DNA of 64,000 nucleotides, from the NCBI GenBank assembly GCA_041390305.1, contig JAWKQE010000002.1:248001-312000 (forward strand), written 5' to 3'. Source of the DNA: JACKCR01 sp041390305. GTDB taxonomy: Bacteria; Eisenbacteria; RBG-16-71-46; CAIMUX01. The position numbers were made by a program, and so were the translations under genes. Positions 30,378 through 40,200 of this stretch are shown piece by piece (the first letter of the stretch is position 1; every line of letters starts with the position of its first letter). The notes below the pieces were generated by a model that searched no databases, had not been told where the DNA came from, and saw only the letters and a list, made by a program, of their open reading frames with translations.

Positions 30378-30438
30378 AGCGGAAGACTCCGCCCCGCAGC
30401 CCGGCTGTTCGTACGGCCGCTCGGCCCGTCGGTCGGGA

Positions 30439-32925
30439 CTACCGAACCACCATCACCCTGACCGACTCGGCCATCTCACCGTTCCCCACCCGCGCGAAGT
30501 AGACCCCCGGCGAGACTCGCACTCCCTGCTCGTTCCTCAGGTCCCACGTGACCGACCCTGTCGACGCGGAAACATCCCGGCTCCAAACAGCCCGACCATC
30601 GACGGTGAAGATCTGCACCTCGGTGGCCTCTCGGAGCAGTCTTCCGCTCTCCGGCAACTGCCAACTCAACGTCATCGATCCACTCGACGGATTCGGGTGC
30701 GCACTGATCCCAGCCCTCGGGGTCGACGGGATCGTCTCCGGAGCATCACTCGCGGCGCAGTCCGTCTCGAACGCCCCGATCGCTCCCCCGCAGCCGAAAC
30801 CGTCCGGGTGGTTCCCCGGTAGACACGGAGAGGTCGATTCGAGGGAGAAGTCCACTTCCGGAGTGCAGAACAGTGGGTTCGCCCGGATGTTGCCATCGGT
30901 CCCGGTCGGATCGGGGGTTCCGATCCAATCGACGGAGTTGTTCCAGACGCAGTTGCATATCGCTAGGAGGTTGCCGGTGAAGTCGAGATCGATTCCGGTT
31001 CCGAATCCATCGACGATGTTGCGTTCCAGGGTGACGTCGCCTGGGGTAGTGATTGCGATTCCCGTACCGAGGGCCCCGGGCGACGCGTAGAAGGTGTTGC
31101 GGATGAGTTCTGCCTCGCTGGAGGAAACGATGAGATCGAGGCCGCCCAGTACATTGCCGTCGAACCCCGCGCCCGACCCGGCCGTGGCGACGATACCCCT
31201 GGGTGCCCAACTGTCGGTGACGAGCAGGATCTCATCCGCGGCCACGTTCACCGTTTCCTCCAGCCTCGAACCCTCCACCTGGACCAGATCGCCGCCGGTG
31301 AGAGTGCAGTTGCCTCCACAGGTCGTATTGGTGAGGACGATCCGGTTGGCGGTCGATTCGATCGATCCGAGAACCTCACAGTCGGTGAACCTCGTCTCCT
31401 CGTCGCCGTTGTTGAAGATCACGCTTCCTCCCACGTCGCTACCTGTGACGATGATGGATCCGACGCGCGAATCCCAGGATGCGGCTCCTGCGATTGCGGC
31501 TGTCGCGTTCGCGACTTCCGCGTCATCACGGTGCGAGGGTCTCAGGTCCATTTCCGTCGGGCGTGGAGGTGAGAACAGTGCGTTTCTGGGAGCGAGGACT
31601 TCACCGATGAACAGGTTGTTGGCGATGTCACAGTTCGCGATGGAGCCGTCCTCGACCTGGTCGATCTGGATTCCGTTCGAGAACGTCGAGCGCTGCGCGC
31701 CGAAGATCTCGATGTTGGGAGAGAGCACGCTCTGGATCTGGCAATCTTCGATCGAGCAGAAGAAGACGCCGGCCTCGAAGAGTGTGATCGAGGAGTATCC
31801 TCCCACTATCGCGTCGAACATCCCCGAGAGGGTACCGATCTCACACTGACTGACCGAGATCGAGGGACCGAAGAGGCTGCCTCCGGAGATCGTTCCCACG
31901 CTCAATGCCGACAGCGCGTTGTTTGGGAATTCACCGTCCGAGGCCTCGAACTCGATCCGGGTGATGTGCGGGCGATCCTGTGGGTCGCCTTCGATGACCA
32001 GGCTCTTGTCGAGAACTGTCACGACCTCGTCGTAGGTGCCGGGGGCGATGACGATCCGGTCCCCGGGACATGCGGCGTCGACGGCGGCCTGCACGGTGGC
32101 GAACTCGGAGGGAACGTCCCGGGTGTCGTCGGGCTGGACGAAGACGGTTACCTCTTCGATCGTTCCCAGGTCTCCGCCGACGTAGTCGATGGCGTAGAGG
32201 TAGAAGCTTCCACCCATCGCAAACCCCTCGAGGTCGGCGAGCGAGTTAGCGAAGATCGGTTCGGGGAGATAGCAGCCGCTCGGGTGGGTTTCGAAACAGG
32301 TTCCGAAGAGGATCTCGCCGAGGGTCTCGGTCGCCGCATCACTGAACCCGTAGACGCCGGCGAGGTCGCCATCGCATCCGAAGACGCCAGTGGACGCGGA
32401 ACAGTCGTCGACACCGGGGCGACAAAGGAGAGGGGCGAATGTTTCGTAAGAGCCGTTGTTGTCCTCGTCGTAGAGAATGTCGATCCGCAGGTCACCGATC
32501 CAGGTGTGTTCCATCTGGATCGAGACGATCACGTCCCCGATCGGTCGGCAGTTCGGGTTCATCGCGAACGGCCCGAGCAGGACTCCGCCCGGGTCACCAT
32601 CGGGGATGGACTGGGAGATGAGGCCGGAGCCGTACACCTCGTAGCCCGTGGCAGAGCAGGGGCTTCCTCGGTAGGACTCGGGGGTCGGGACGCTCGTGGG
32701 CTCGGCCGTCTCCTTGCCCTCCGTCGATGTGAACGAGGGGTTGGTGTCGGTCCGCGGCTGGAGCTCGGGAGTTCCGAGTTCGGCACCGGCCTCGGCCGAG
32801 AGCGAAGGAGAGTCGGCGGTGAGCGGAGAGGTCAGCCGGGATAGGATCGAGTCCGCGAACGTCGCGCGGGGGACCATGAGAGTGAGTGCCAGGGTGGCGG
32901 TCGAGATGTGGGCGAGGGGGTTCAC
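30439..32925 (-). CDS. Secreted right-handed beta-helix protein with FlgD-like tag
   Basis: 828 aa. The start is GTG at 32925, with GGAGGA 5 bp upstream, opening a signal peptide (NPLAHISTATLALTLMVPRATFA). The N-terminal third has a P-domain-like beta-sandwich (VIVSIQMEHTWIGDLRIDILYDEDNNG). A parallel beta-helix follows, from TVQAAVDAACPGDRIVIAPGTYDEVVTV onward, with many short turns such as SQCEIGTLS and IEDCQIQSVLS. This is the fold of pectate-lyase-like and polymorphic surface proteins. The C-terminus has a sorting tag (AHPNPSSGSMTLSW, FTVDGRAVWSRD, GVYFARVG). No catalytic residues can be assigned. Likely a surface or extracellular protein. Confidence 0.82.
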   Translation of the reverse strand: MNPLAHISTATLALTLMVPRATFADSILSRLTSPLTADSPSLSAEAGAELGTPELQPRTDTNPSFTSTEGKETAEPTSVPTPESYRGSPCSATGYEVYGSGLISQSIPDGDPGGVLLGPFAMNPNCRPIGDVIVSIQMEHTWIGDLRIDILYDEDNNGSYETFAPLLCRPGVDDCSASTGVFGCDGDLAGVYGFSDAATETLGEILFGTCFETHPSGCYLPEPIFANSLADLEGFAMGGSFYLYAIDYVGGDLGTIEEVTVFVQPDDTRDVPSEFATVQAAVDAACPGDRIVIAPGTYDEVVTVLDKSLVIEGDPQDRPHITRIEFEASDGEFPNNALSALSVGTISGGSLFGPSISVSQCEIGTLSGMFDAIVGGYSSITLFEAGVFFCSIEDCQIQSVLSPNIEIFGAQRSTFSNGIQIDQVEDGSIANCDIANNLFIGEVLAPRNALFSPPRPTEMDLRPSHRDDAEVANATAAIAGAASWDSRVGSIIVTGSDVGGSVIFNNGDEETRFTDCEVLGSIESTANRIVLTNTTCGGNCTLTGGDLVQVEGSRLEETVNVAADEILLVTDSWAPRGIVATAGSGAGFDGNVLGGLDLIVSSSEAELIRNTFYASPGALGTGIAITTPGDVTLERNIVDGFGTGIDLDFTGNLLAICNCVWNNSVDWIGTPDPTGTDGNIRANPLFCTPEVDFSLESTSPCLPGNHPDGFGCGGAIGAFETDCAASDAPETIPSTPRAGISAHPNPSSGSMTLSWQLPESGRLLREATEVQIFTVDGRAVWSRDVSASTGSVTWDLRNEQGVRVSPGVYFARVGNGEMAESVRVMVVR

Positions 32926-33782
32926 GGGTGTCCTCCAGGTGCGGTGACGATGCTCGTCGGCCGGGTCTCTGAGTCTGCCGAAGTAGATCCTCGGTCAACA
33001 AACTTCCATATAGGAGCCACCGCAAAATCAGGAAGTGGCCCGACAGGGAATCTCCATGTTTTCGGCGTGGGCAGCCCCGCCGACGGCCGGGTCGGGAGAT
33101 CGTGGCGATCCTGTTTAACTGGAAATGTTGAGGAATAGATCCTGCCCCATCTGTCTGGGCCGTGGAAAGGGCGGGGTAGGTCATTGGTGTATAGGCTATT
33201 GACCTTGCGAGTCGGGGACCATGGAGTACGACATCGAGTCACCGGCCAGCTCTCCCCCGAACCTGAAGAACGGCTTCGACGGGTTCTGTCAGCGATCGCT
33301 GGTAATGAGGAATGTCACCGATCGGTGGCACGAATCCCGAGCCGTTGCCGATGCCCGTGGATCCAGCCACGGAGAGCGCACCTGGTGGCGAGCGCGCCGG
33401 CTTCCTGGGTCCCACGAGACTTCCCGGTGGCCTTGGCACCACGACACTCTCTGCCCGGGGTGGTCACCGAACCTCGTATCCCCCGGAGAGTTCGCCTGGG
33501 TGCCTGTGTCGGGATGCATTCCTTGCCGAGAATCTGCGAGACCGCATTCGAGCGGCTGCCGCATCGACCGAGACAGTTTCTGAGGCCTTTGCAGCGGCTT
33601 GGGCGAGGGCAGCACATTGTCTTTCTTGTAGTTGAGCGGTTTCGAGGCCTGGAAGGAACTCCTGCCGGCGTCCGGGGAGCCGTCCGCTCGGATCCAGCGA
33701 TCGTCTCTCTGCATAGGTCCGCCGCTAAGCCCATTGTGCACGGACTCATCGGAAGCCGTCCCACCTTCGCGCTCTTCCCAAC
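32926..33782. other. 857-bp region without a convincing gene
   Basis: It lies between the start of the beta-helix gene and the stop of the next kinase gene, both on the minus strand. ORFs up to 242 codons exist on both strands, but they overlap one another, are Arg/Pro/Ser-rich and match nothing I know. The part near 32995-33200 is noticeably richer in A/T (for example GTTTAACTGGAAATG and GGTGTATAGGCTATTGACC), and the promoter of the beta-helix gene is probably there. I see no RNA gene or repeat. Confidence 0.4.
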
Positions 33783-36700
33783 TCACTCCTTCCGGGCGAA
33801 CTCGACCGCCTCCGCCCCGGAGAGCCGCTTCCCCATGGCCCTCGCGTCTTCGAACTCGAGGTCACCGAGCTCCGAACGGAGCTTCTCCTGTTCCGCAGCC
33901 ACCTGCTGCTGACCTCCTGGAGAGAGCTGGGCGCCCATATCCTCCCAGAGACGATCTGCTGCGGAGAGCAGCGTCACGGCGCGTCGGCCCGCCCCCTCCG
34001 CCGACTCGAGAAGTCCGAGCGAGGAGAGGGTGAAGGCGATCCCGCGCTGGTTCCCGATCGCCGAGTACACGTGGAGGCTCTCCATCAGGTGCTTTCGCGC
34101 CGGGCCAGTCTCTCGCATGCCCAGGTACACGTTGCCGAGATTGCTACAGGTAGACGCAACCTGCCCCTGGTCCCCGAGCTCCCGACTGATCCGAAGGCTC
34201 TCCTCGAGACATGGAATCGCCTTCTCCGGTTCGTTCCGACCGTTGTGGACGAGGGAGAGATTGCAGAGGGAGACAGCCACCGCTCTGCGCTCCCCCAGCT
34301 CTCGCCGCAGCTCGAGGCTCTCTTCGATCAGGCGCTCGGCTTCCTCGTAGCTCCCCTCGTGGAGCGCGACCGCGCCGAGGTTCGAGAGCGAGATCGCGAT
34401 GCCACGGGGGATCCCCTGCTTCCGCCCGATGGCGAGCGACTCCTCTCCGCACGTTCGGGCCTGCGCCAGATCTCCCTGCGCCATCGCAACCGTCCCGAGA
34501 CCGTTGAGAACCCCGCCGAGCATCTCGTCGTCCCCACGCGCGCGACAGTCCACGGCGGCCTCCTCGAAGAGTGCACGCGCCCGATCGAGACTTCCCTGGT
34601 TCCAGAGGAGATTCCCCGCGTGGTGCTGCAGCCTCGCCCGTTCCTTGGGCGCGAGCGCCTCCTTGCCCTGCTCGAGGATGGCCTCGTAGTGCGCGAGCCC
34701 CTCTGACCAGAGCCCACGCACGAGCCAGAATTGCCAGAGTCTGGCCAACGTTTTCGCGGCGAGTCCGATCGGCCGGCCGGGTTCCAGCGCCACCTGGAGG
34801 GCCGCGCGGATGTTGTCGATCTCGGCGTCGATCCGCTTCAGCCAACGATCGGCTTCCGGCCCGGTGAACTTCGGTTGGGCCTCCTCGACGAGGGAGGAGA
34901 CGAAGTCGAGATGGGCGGACTGGAGCGCCGGGAAGAGGGGATCGGTCTCGAGCAGTTCGCGACCGTAGTGCCGAACCGTCTCGAGCATCCGGTACCGGGT
35001 GAGGCCGAGCCCCTGCCCTCGGGCCGTGTCGACCTCGATGAGCGATTGGTCCACGAGCTGGGACACGAGCTCGAGGACGTCCTCGCTCTCGATCTCTCCT
35101 CCGGCGCAGACGGACTCCGCGGCGTCCAGGGTGAATCCGCCGACGAACACCGCGAGGCGGCGGAAGAGAGCCTGCTCGTCCTCTTCGAGCTGTTCGTAGC
35201 TCCAACCGATGAGCGCCCGGAGGGTCTGGTGGTGATCCTGTCCGACCTGCTTCGACTTCAGCAGCCGGAACCTTCGGTCGAGGCGGCTCGCAAGGTCACG
35301 GATCGAGAGGGACTGGAGTCGGGCCGCGGCCAGCTCGAGGGCCAGCGGGATCCCGTCGAGACTTGTACAGATCTCCACCACCGCGTCGAGATCCTCAGGG
35401 TCCACCTGGAAGGCAGGATTGGCGAGCTGGGCTCGGGAGACCAGGAGCTGAACGGAGCCCGTGGAGAGGATCTCCTCGGGGTCTGGCCCCCGGCCGCTCC
35501 GGGCGGAAGCTGGGACGTCGAGGGGCGGGATCCGTTGGACGAACTCCCGCGGAAGCGCAAACGGTTTGCGGCTCGTCGCGACAACGCGAAGATCGGGAGC
35601 TCCGTCGACCAACCGCTCGAGGATCGGACCACACGATTCGTCCAGTCGCTCGCAGCTGTCGAGAACGAGCAGGACTCGCTTCGCGTGGAGCTCGTCGAGG
35701 ATCGCAGTGGCGAGCGGGACACCGCGGCGTTCCCGAACCCCGAGCCTCTTGGCGATCTCGCTGGTGAAGAGCTCGGGCTCCCGAACCGCGGCCAGATCGA
35801 TCCACCAGACCCCGTCCGGATGGTCCGCGAGGGAGAGACGCGCGAGCTCGTTGGAGAGCCTGGTCTTTCCGCAGCCCCCCGCACCCACCAGCGTGAGCAG
35901 AGGGTGCGTTCGGATCGCATCGGCGCCGGCGGCGAGTTCGCGCTCCCGCGCCAGGAGTGGAAATCTGGGATGGGGAAGGTTGTTCGGAACCTCATCGGCT
36001 TCCCGGAGGGTCGGCCGCGTCAGGGTCCGCAGCCTACGGATCTCGATCTCCTGATCGAGACATCTCCTCACGTCGGTCATGCTCGGGACTCGGGCCGCGA
36101 GGTCGACGCGGAGACAGTTCCGGACCAGCGTCTCGATGCTCTCGGGGAGTTGGGGAAGAGCGGCCCACGCGGGTTCGGCCCCGAGTGTCGTATCGAGCAG
36201 CTCGGTCACCGAGGAGCCGATGAAGGCTGGTTCACCTGCAAGGCACTCGAAGAGCACGCACCCGAACCCCCACACGTCAGCCCGGGAGTCGATGGTCCCT
36301 CCCCGAATCTGCTCCGGGCTCATGTACCCGGGGGTGCCACCGGTTGGCTTTCGGCTCGCGGTTCCGGTTCGGCCCGGCGTCCCCCCTTCCTCGACGATCC
36401 GAGCGAGGCCGAAGTCGAGCACCTTGACCGATCCTCTCTCGGTCAGCTTGATGTTGCCCGGCTTGATGTCGAGGTGAACGACGCCCCGCCCATGGGCCGC
36501 TTCGAGGGCGATCGCAACCGCGCGTGCGATCTCGAGGGCCTCGTCGAGGGGGAGAGGGCCCTCCGCCAGCTTCTCCCGCAGATCCGGCCCGTTGATCAGC
36601 TCGAGGGTGAGGAACTTCGAGCCCTCGTGTTCCTCGAGACTGTAGATGGTGGCGATGTTCGGGTGGTTGATCGACGCGAGGAGCTGCGCCTCTCTCTCGA

Positions 36701-37064
36701 ACCGTTCGATCCAATCGTGGTCCCTCGCCACCTCGGGAGGAAGCACCTTGATCGCCACGTTGCGGCGAAGCTTCGGATCTTCCGCGAGGTAGACCGCACC
36801 CATTCCTCCCTGGCCGAGCGCCCCCTTTACCGGGTAGTCGCCGATCCGATGCGGAACGGGACCGGGAGAGCGTACGGAGCGATCCGAGACCAGTGTCTCG
36901 TCGGCAGAGTGGGCAGCCCCTGGGTGTGCGCTGCGGTCGCGAATCGGCGCGATGCGGGACGCTCCATCCTCCGAGATTCCTTTGGGCGGTGCGGTCGGCG
37001 TGTCGGCCGAGGGTGCCGCCACTGGATCCGGCGAATCGTCGGGCCGGCTCGGGGATGCGGTCAT
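33783..37064 (-). CDS. Ser/Thr protein kinase (HLD catalytic loop) with MalT/AfsR-like ATPase and TPRs
   Basis: About 1093 aa from the ATG at 37064, which has GGAG 11 bp upstream; an ATG at 37097 gives 11 more residues but no ribosome site. After a Pro/Ser-rich N-terminal tail come the kinase motifs GQGGMGAVY, the VAIK lysine, VVHLDIKPGN, DFG and MSPEQIRGG. Next are an AfsR/STAND-type ATPase (Walker A GAGGCGKTR; VLLVLDSCERL) and a C-terminal series of TPRs (LGNVYLGMRETGPARKHLMESL). It is the same architecture as the kinases at 4009 and 7234, but there is no sigma gene next to it. The Arg of HRD is replaced by Leu, so activation-loop control should differ. The catalytic Asp and Lys remain, so it is probably active. 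Confidence 0.9.
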   Translation of the reverse strand: MTASPSRPDDSPDPVAAPSADTPTAPPKGISEDGASRIAPIRDRSAHPGAAHSADETLVSDRSVRSPGPVPHRIGDYPVKGALGQGGMGAVYLAEDPKLRRNVAIKVLPPEVARDHDWIERFEREAQLLASINHPNIATIYSLEEHEGSKFLTLELINGPDLREKLAEGPLPLDEALEIARAVAIALEAAHGRGVVHLDIKPGNIKLTERGSVKVLDFGLARIVEEGGTPGRTGTASRKPTGGTPGYMSPEQIRGGTIDSRADVWGFGCVLFECLAGEPAFIGSSVTELLDTTLGAEPAWAALPQLPESIETLVRNCLRVDLAARVPSMTDVRRCLDQEIEIRRLRTLTRPTLREADEVPNNLPHPRFPLLARERELAAGADAIRTHPLLTLVGAGGCGKTRLSNELARLSLADHPDGVWWIDLAAVREPELFTSEIAKRLGVRERRGVPLATAILDELHAKRVLLVLDSCERLDESCGPILERLVDGAPDLRVVATSRKPFALPREFVQRIPPLDVPASARSGRGPDPEEILSTGSVQLLVSRAQLANPAFQVDPEDLDAVVEICTSLDGIPLALELAAARLQSLSIRDLASRLDRRFRLLKSKQVGQDHHQTLRALIGWSYEQLEEDEQALFRRLAVFVGGFTLDAAESVCAGGEIESEDVLELVSQLVDQSLIEVDTARGQGLGLTRYRMLETVRHYGRELLETDPLFPALQSAHLDFVSSLVEEAQPKFTGPEADRWLKRIDAEIDNIRAALQVALEPGRPIGLAAKTLARLWQFWLVRGLWSEGLAHYEAILEQGKEALAPKERARLQHHAGNLLWNQGSLDRARALFEEAAVDCRARGDDEMLGGVLNGLGTVAMAQGDLAQARTCGEESLAIGRKQGIPRGIAISLSNLGAVALHEGSYEEAERLIEESLELRRELGERRAVAVSLCNLSLVHNGRNEPEKAIPCLEESLRISRELGDQGQVASTCSNLGNVYLGMRETGPARKHLMESLHVYSAIGNQRGIAFTLSSLGLLESAEGAGRRAVTLLSAADRLWEDMGAQLSPGGQQQVAAEQEKLRSELGDLEFEDARAMGKRLSGAEAVEFARKE

Positions 37065-37214
37065 CGCGCTGGTTTCTCCGGTTCCGGACCCCCACATCAG
37101 GGGAGTCCGGCTCCTGGTCTCGAGGGAGGCAACTGTCTTGGTGATGGGCAGGAGTCTAGCCGGGATCCCAGCCCTCAGGCGACCCGGAGTCTGCCTCGCG
37201 GTGATCGTGCTTCG

Positions 37215-40200
37215 TCAGCGAGGTTCCTCGAACACCACCGTCGTTCGTGCGGGGATGTGGAACGTGCCTGTCTTTCCGTCGAACGTGCTCGTCTTCACGA
37301 CGCCGTCCGTTCCCGCCGCGAGCGCTGGGTGGAGCCGGAAGGTCCGTCCCCGAAGCATCGGATGTCCGTACGACTGCTCCTCGGGCCCGGCGTTGACGAG
37401 GACGATGACGCGCTTGCGATCGGGGTCGAGCGAAGTGAACGCGGTTCCGTCCGCCCGTTTCGCAGTGACGTCGTCCGAGATCGTCATCACGATGAGGCTC
37501 TCGCGCTGCATCGGGCCGGTGTTGTGGAAACGCACGCGTGCCTGGATCTCCTCGGCGTCGCGGAGGCGGAAGAGCGCGGAGCTCTTCCGAATGCGGAGGT
37601 AGCTCTCGAAGCGGCCGAGTGCATCTTCGATCACTTCCTTCCCGGGTTCTAGGTCGCCCCGACCCAGAATCGGCGCGATCAGGTTCCAACGGTCGCGGTT
37701 CTTTTCCGCGGGCGGAAGGCCGTTCCCGAAGTTGTTCGACGCGTAGGTGAGGTCGAGTCGGTTGAACCAGTCGCCCGAGTCGTAGCTGTCGGCATCGAAA
37801 CACTTCGAGCGCAGGAGTTCGGAGCCGGCGTGGAAGAACGGGATTCCCTGCGACAGTGCGATGACGGACAGGCCGACCGTCTGCATCCGGGCGCGGTCTT
37901 CCAGGGAGAGCTCCTTCGGCGTGGAGAAGAGGATCTTGTCGAACAGGGTCTCGTTGTCGTGGGCCGATGCGTACTGGATCGCCTCCTGCGGATCGGACGC
38001 GTAGCCGGTGTTGGAGAGTGCGGCACCGGTCGTTTCGGTGCCGGCCCGCGAGACGAACCGGTAGGACGCGAGGTTCCCGGCCATTCCGACGCGGATCTTG
38101 TCCATCGACTCGAGAAGTCGGTTTCGTTCCGCCGCGGTGTTGCCGTTGAACGCGGGTTCGAGGAAGAGTCCGGTGACGAACCCCTGCTCGCGACGATCTC
38201 CGAACGGGTTGCCGCCACGGATCGAGTCGCGGATCCGGTCGTTGAACGTTCCGATCCCCGTTCCGGCCAGGTTCACCTGGGTCGCGTTCGGGCCGCGCTT
38301 CCCGCCCTGCACCTCGCCGAAGTCCCAACCTTCTCCATATAGATAGATCGCGCTTCCGTCGACTCCATCCACTTCGGGGGTCAATGCGCGGAGACGTGTC
38401 TGCCAGGTCTCGAGGTTGGACTTCATGTGGTGGCCCATGAGGTCGAATCGGAATCCATCGACGCGATAGTCCTTCGCCCAGTGAACGAGGTCGTCGCCGA
38501 TGAACCGCTCCATCATCGCGTGCTCGCTCGCCGTGTTCGCGCAGCACGTGCTGGTGTGGACGTTTCCGTTCTCGTCGAGCCGGTGGTAGTAGCCGGGGAC
38601 GATCTGGTCGAACACCGACTGCGGAGACTGGCCGCTCGCGTGCGTGTGGTTGTAGACCACGTCCATGATTACACGCAGGCCGATGCCCTGGAGGGACTGG
38701 ACCATCTCGCGGAATTCGAGGATGCGGGTCGGCCCGTCCGGGTCCGTCGAATAGCTGCCTTCGGGGACGCCGAAGTGGTACGGGTCGTAGCCCCAGTTGT
38801 ATCCGTCGTCGCCCCGCAGCGGAGTGAGCCTTGCCTGCTGCTCCTCGGAGTTCGGCGCGAGCGCTTCGAGTGCCGCGAGCGTGACGGGTGCCTTCTCGCT
38901 CTCGGGCACGGCGGCACCCGTGATGTCGTCGTCGGGAAGACGGAGCATCGGCCAGGTCGCGCGGTCCTCGTGGACGGTGGCGATGTCGAACGACGGTAGG
39001 AGATGCACGTGCGTGAGTCCTGCCGCGGCGAGCCGCTTGAGATGCCGGGTGGGCGGAGTGTCGACGGTGAAGGCGCGGAACGTTCCGCGCAGTTCCGGCG
39101 GCGTCCCCGCGTCGAGGGCGGAGAAGTCCCGGACGTGGAGTTCGTAGAGGACGATGTCTTCCGGCGCGGCCATCGTCGGCTTCGGCGATCGGCCCCAGCC
39201 ATCGGGGACGAGGGTGGGGTCGTTCATGTCGATGATCTGGCTGCGTCGGCTGTCCATGGAGAGGGAGCGCGAGTAGGGATCGGTGACCCGGTTCGTCTCG
39301 ATCCGGCCGGTGCTGGGGGCGAAGACCTCGACCTCGTAGAGGTAGAAGAGGCCGTTCCAAGTCGACGTGCCCTTCGCGCTCCAGGTGCCGCTCGCGTCGT
39401 CCCGCATCATCGGGATCGTTTCGATCGGCGAGGCGTCGGCGGAGTCTCGGAAGAGGAGCAGGCGCACGTCGAGCGCCGTCGGAGCCCATAGGTAGAGCGA
39501 CGGCGTCGAGCCCTTCCATGCGATGCCGAGTGGACCGTCGTAGGTGTAGAGATCATCGAGTACGCCTGGGACCTGGACCCCCGCGACTTGGAGCGCGCGG
39601 CCGTCGCCGTCGTATGCGCAGACGGCGAGCTGTCCGCGGAGCATCGATGGCGCCTTCGCTGCGTCCGCGTCCGCGAGACGCCATGCGGAGATTCCGGCGA
39701 GATGGGGGAAGCGTACGCGGACTTCGGGATCGAGGGTGGTCGAGTGGAGGGTGACGGATTCCCCACGCACGCGTCCGTCCGAGTTGCCGTTCGTGGCCGA
39801 ACCGCTGGGGCGGTCGCTCGACGTCTCGCCCGTGCCTTCACCCCCTTTTGCGCTCCCGCCTCCGCTCGACCCTGGGCGGTTCGCACTCCCCGCACCGTCG
39901 ATCAACCCGGTTTCCGCTGCTTCGAGCGACGCCGTCGGAGACGACACGAGCCGCACCGTCTTCGCTCCCGGTACGTTCCAGAGCACCGTACGTCGGTCGA
40001 CCCAGTGGGCGCGGAGCTGCGACATGTCCCCGAGCGCGAAGCGGGTGACATCCGGGGTTTCGAGGAAGAGTTTGTTCTGGCCGGAGACGATCCAGACCTC
40101 GGTCCTGCCGTCCTCGATCGCTAGGAACTGGTCGGGGCCGGGGTCCTTGTTGTCTCCGTTGTGGATGAGGAAGCCGAGGCGGGCGGCGTCCTTCGCGAGC

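Noticed and set aside
33184..33912. ORFs on both strands in the 32.9-33.8 kb gap
   Set aside because: They overlap each other, have skewed composition and no recognisable motif. One runs into the kinase gene in antisense.
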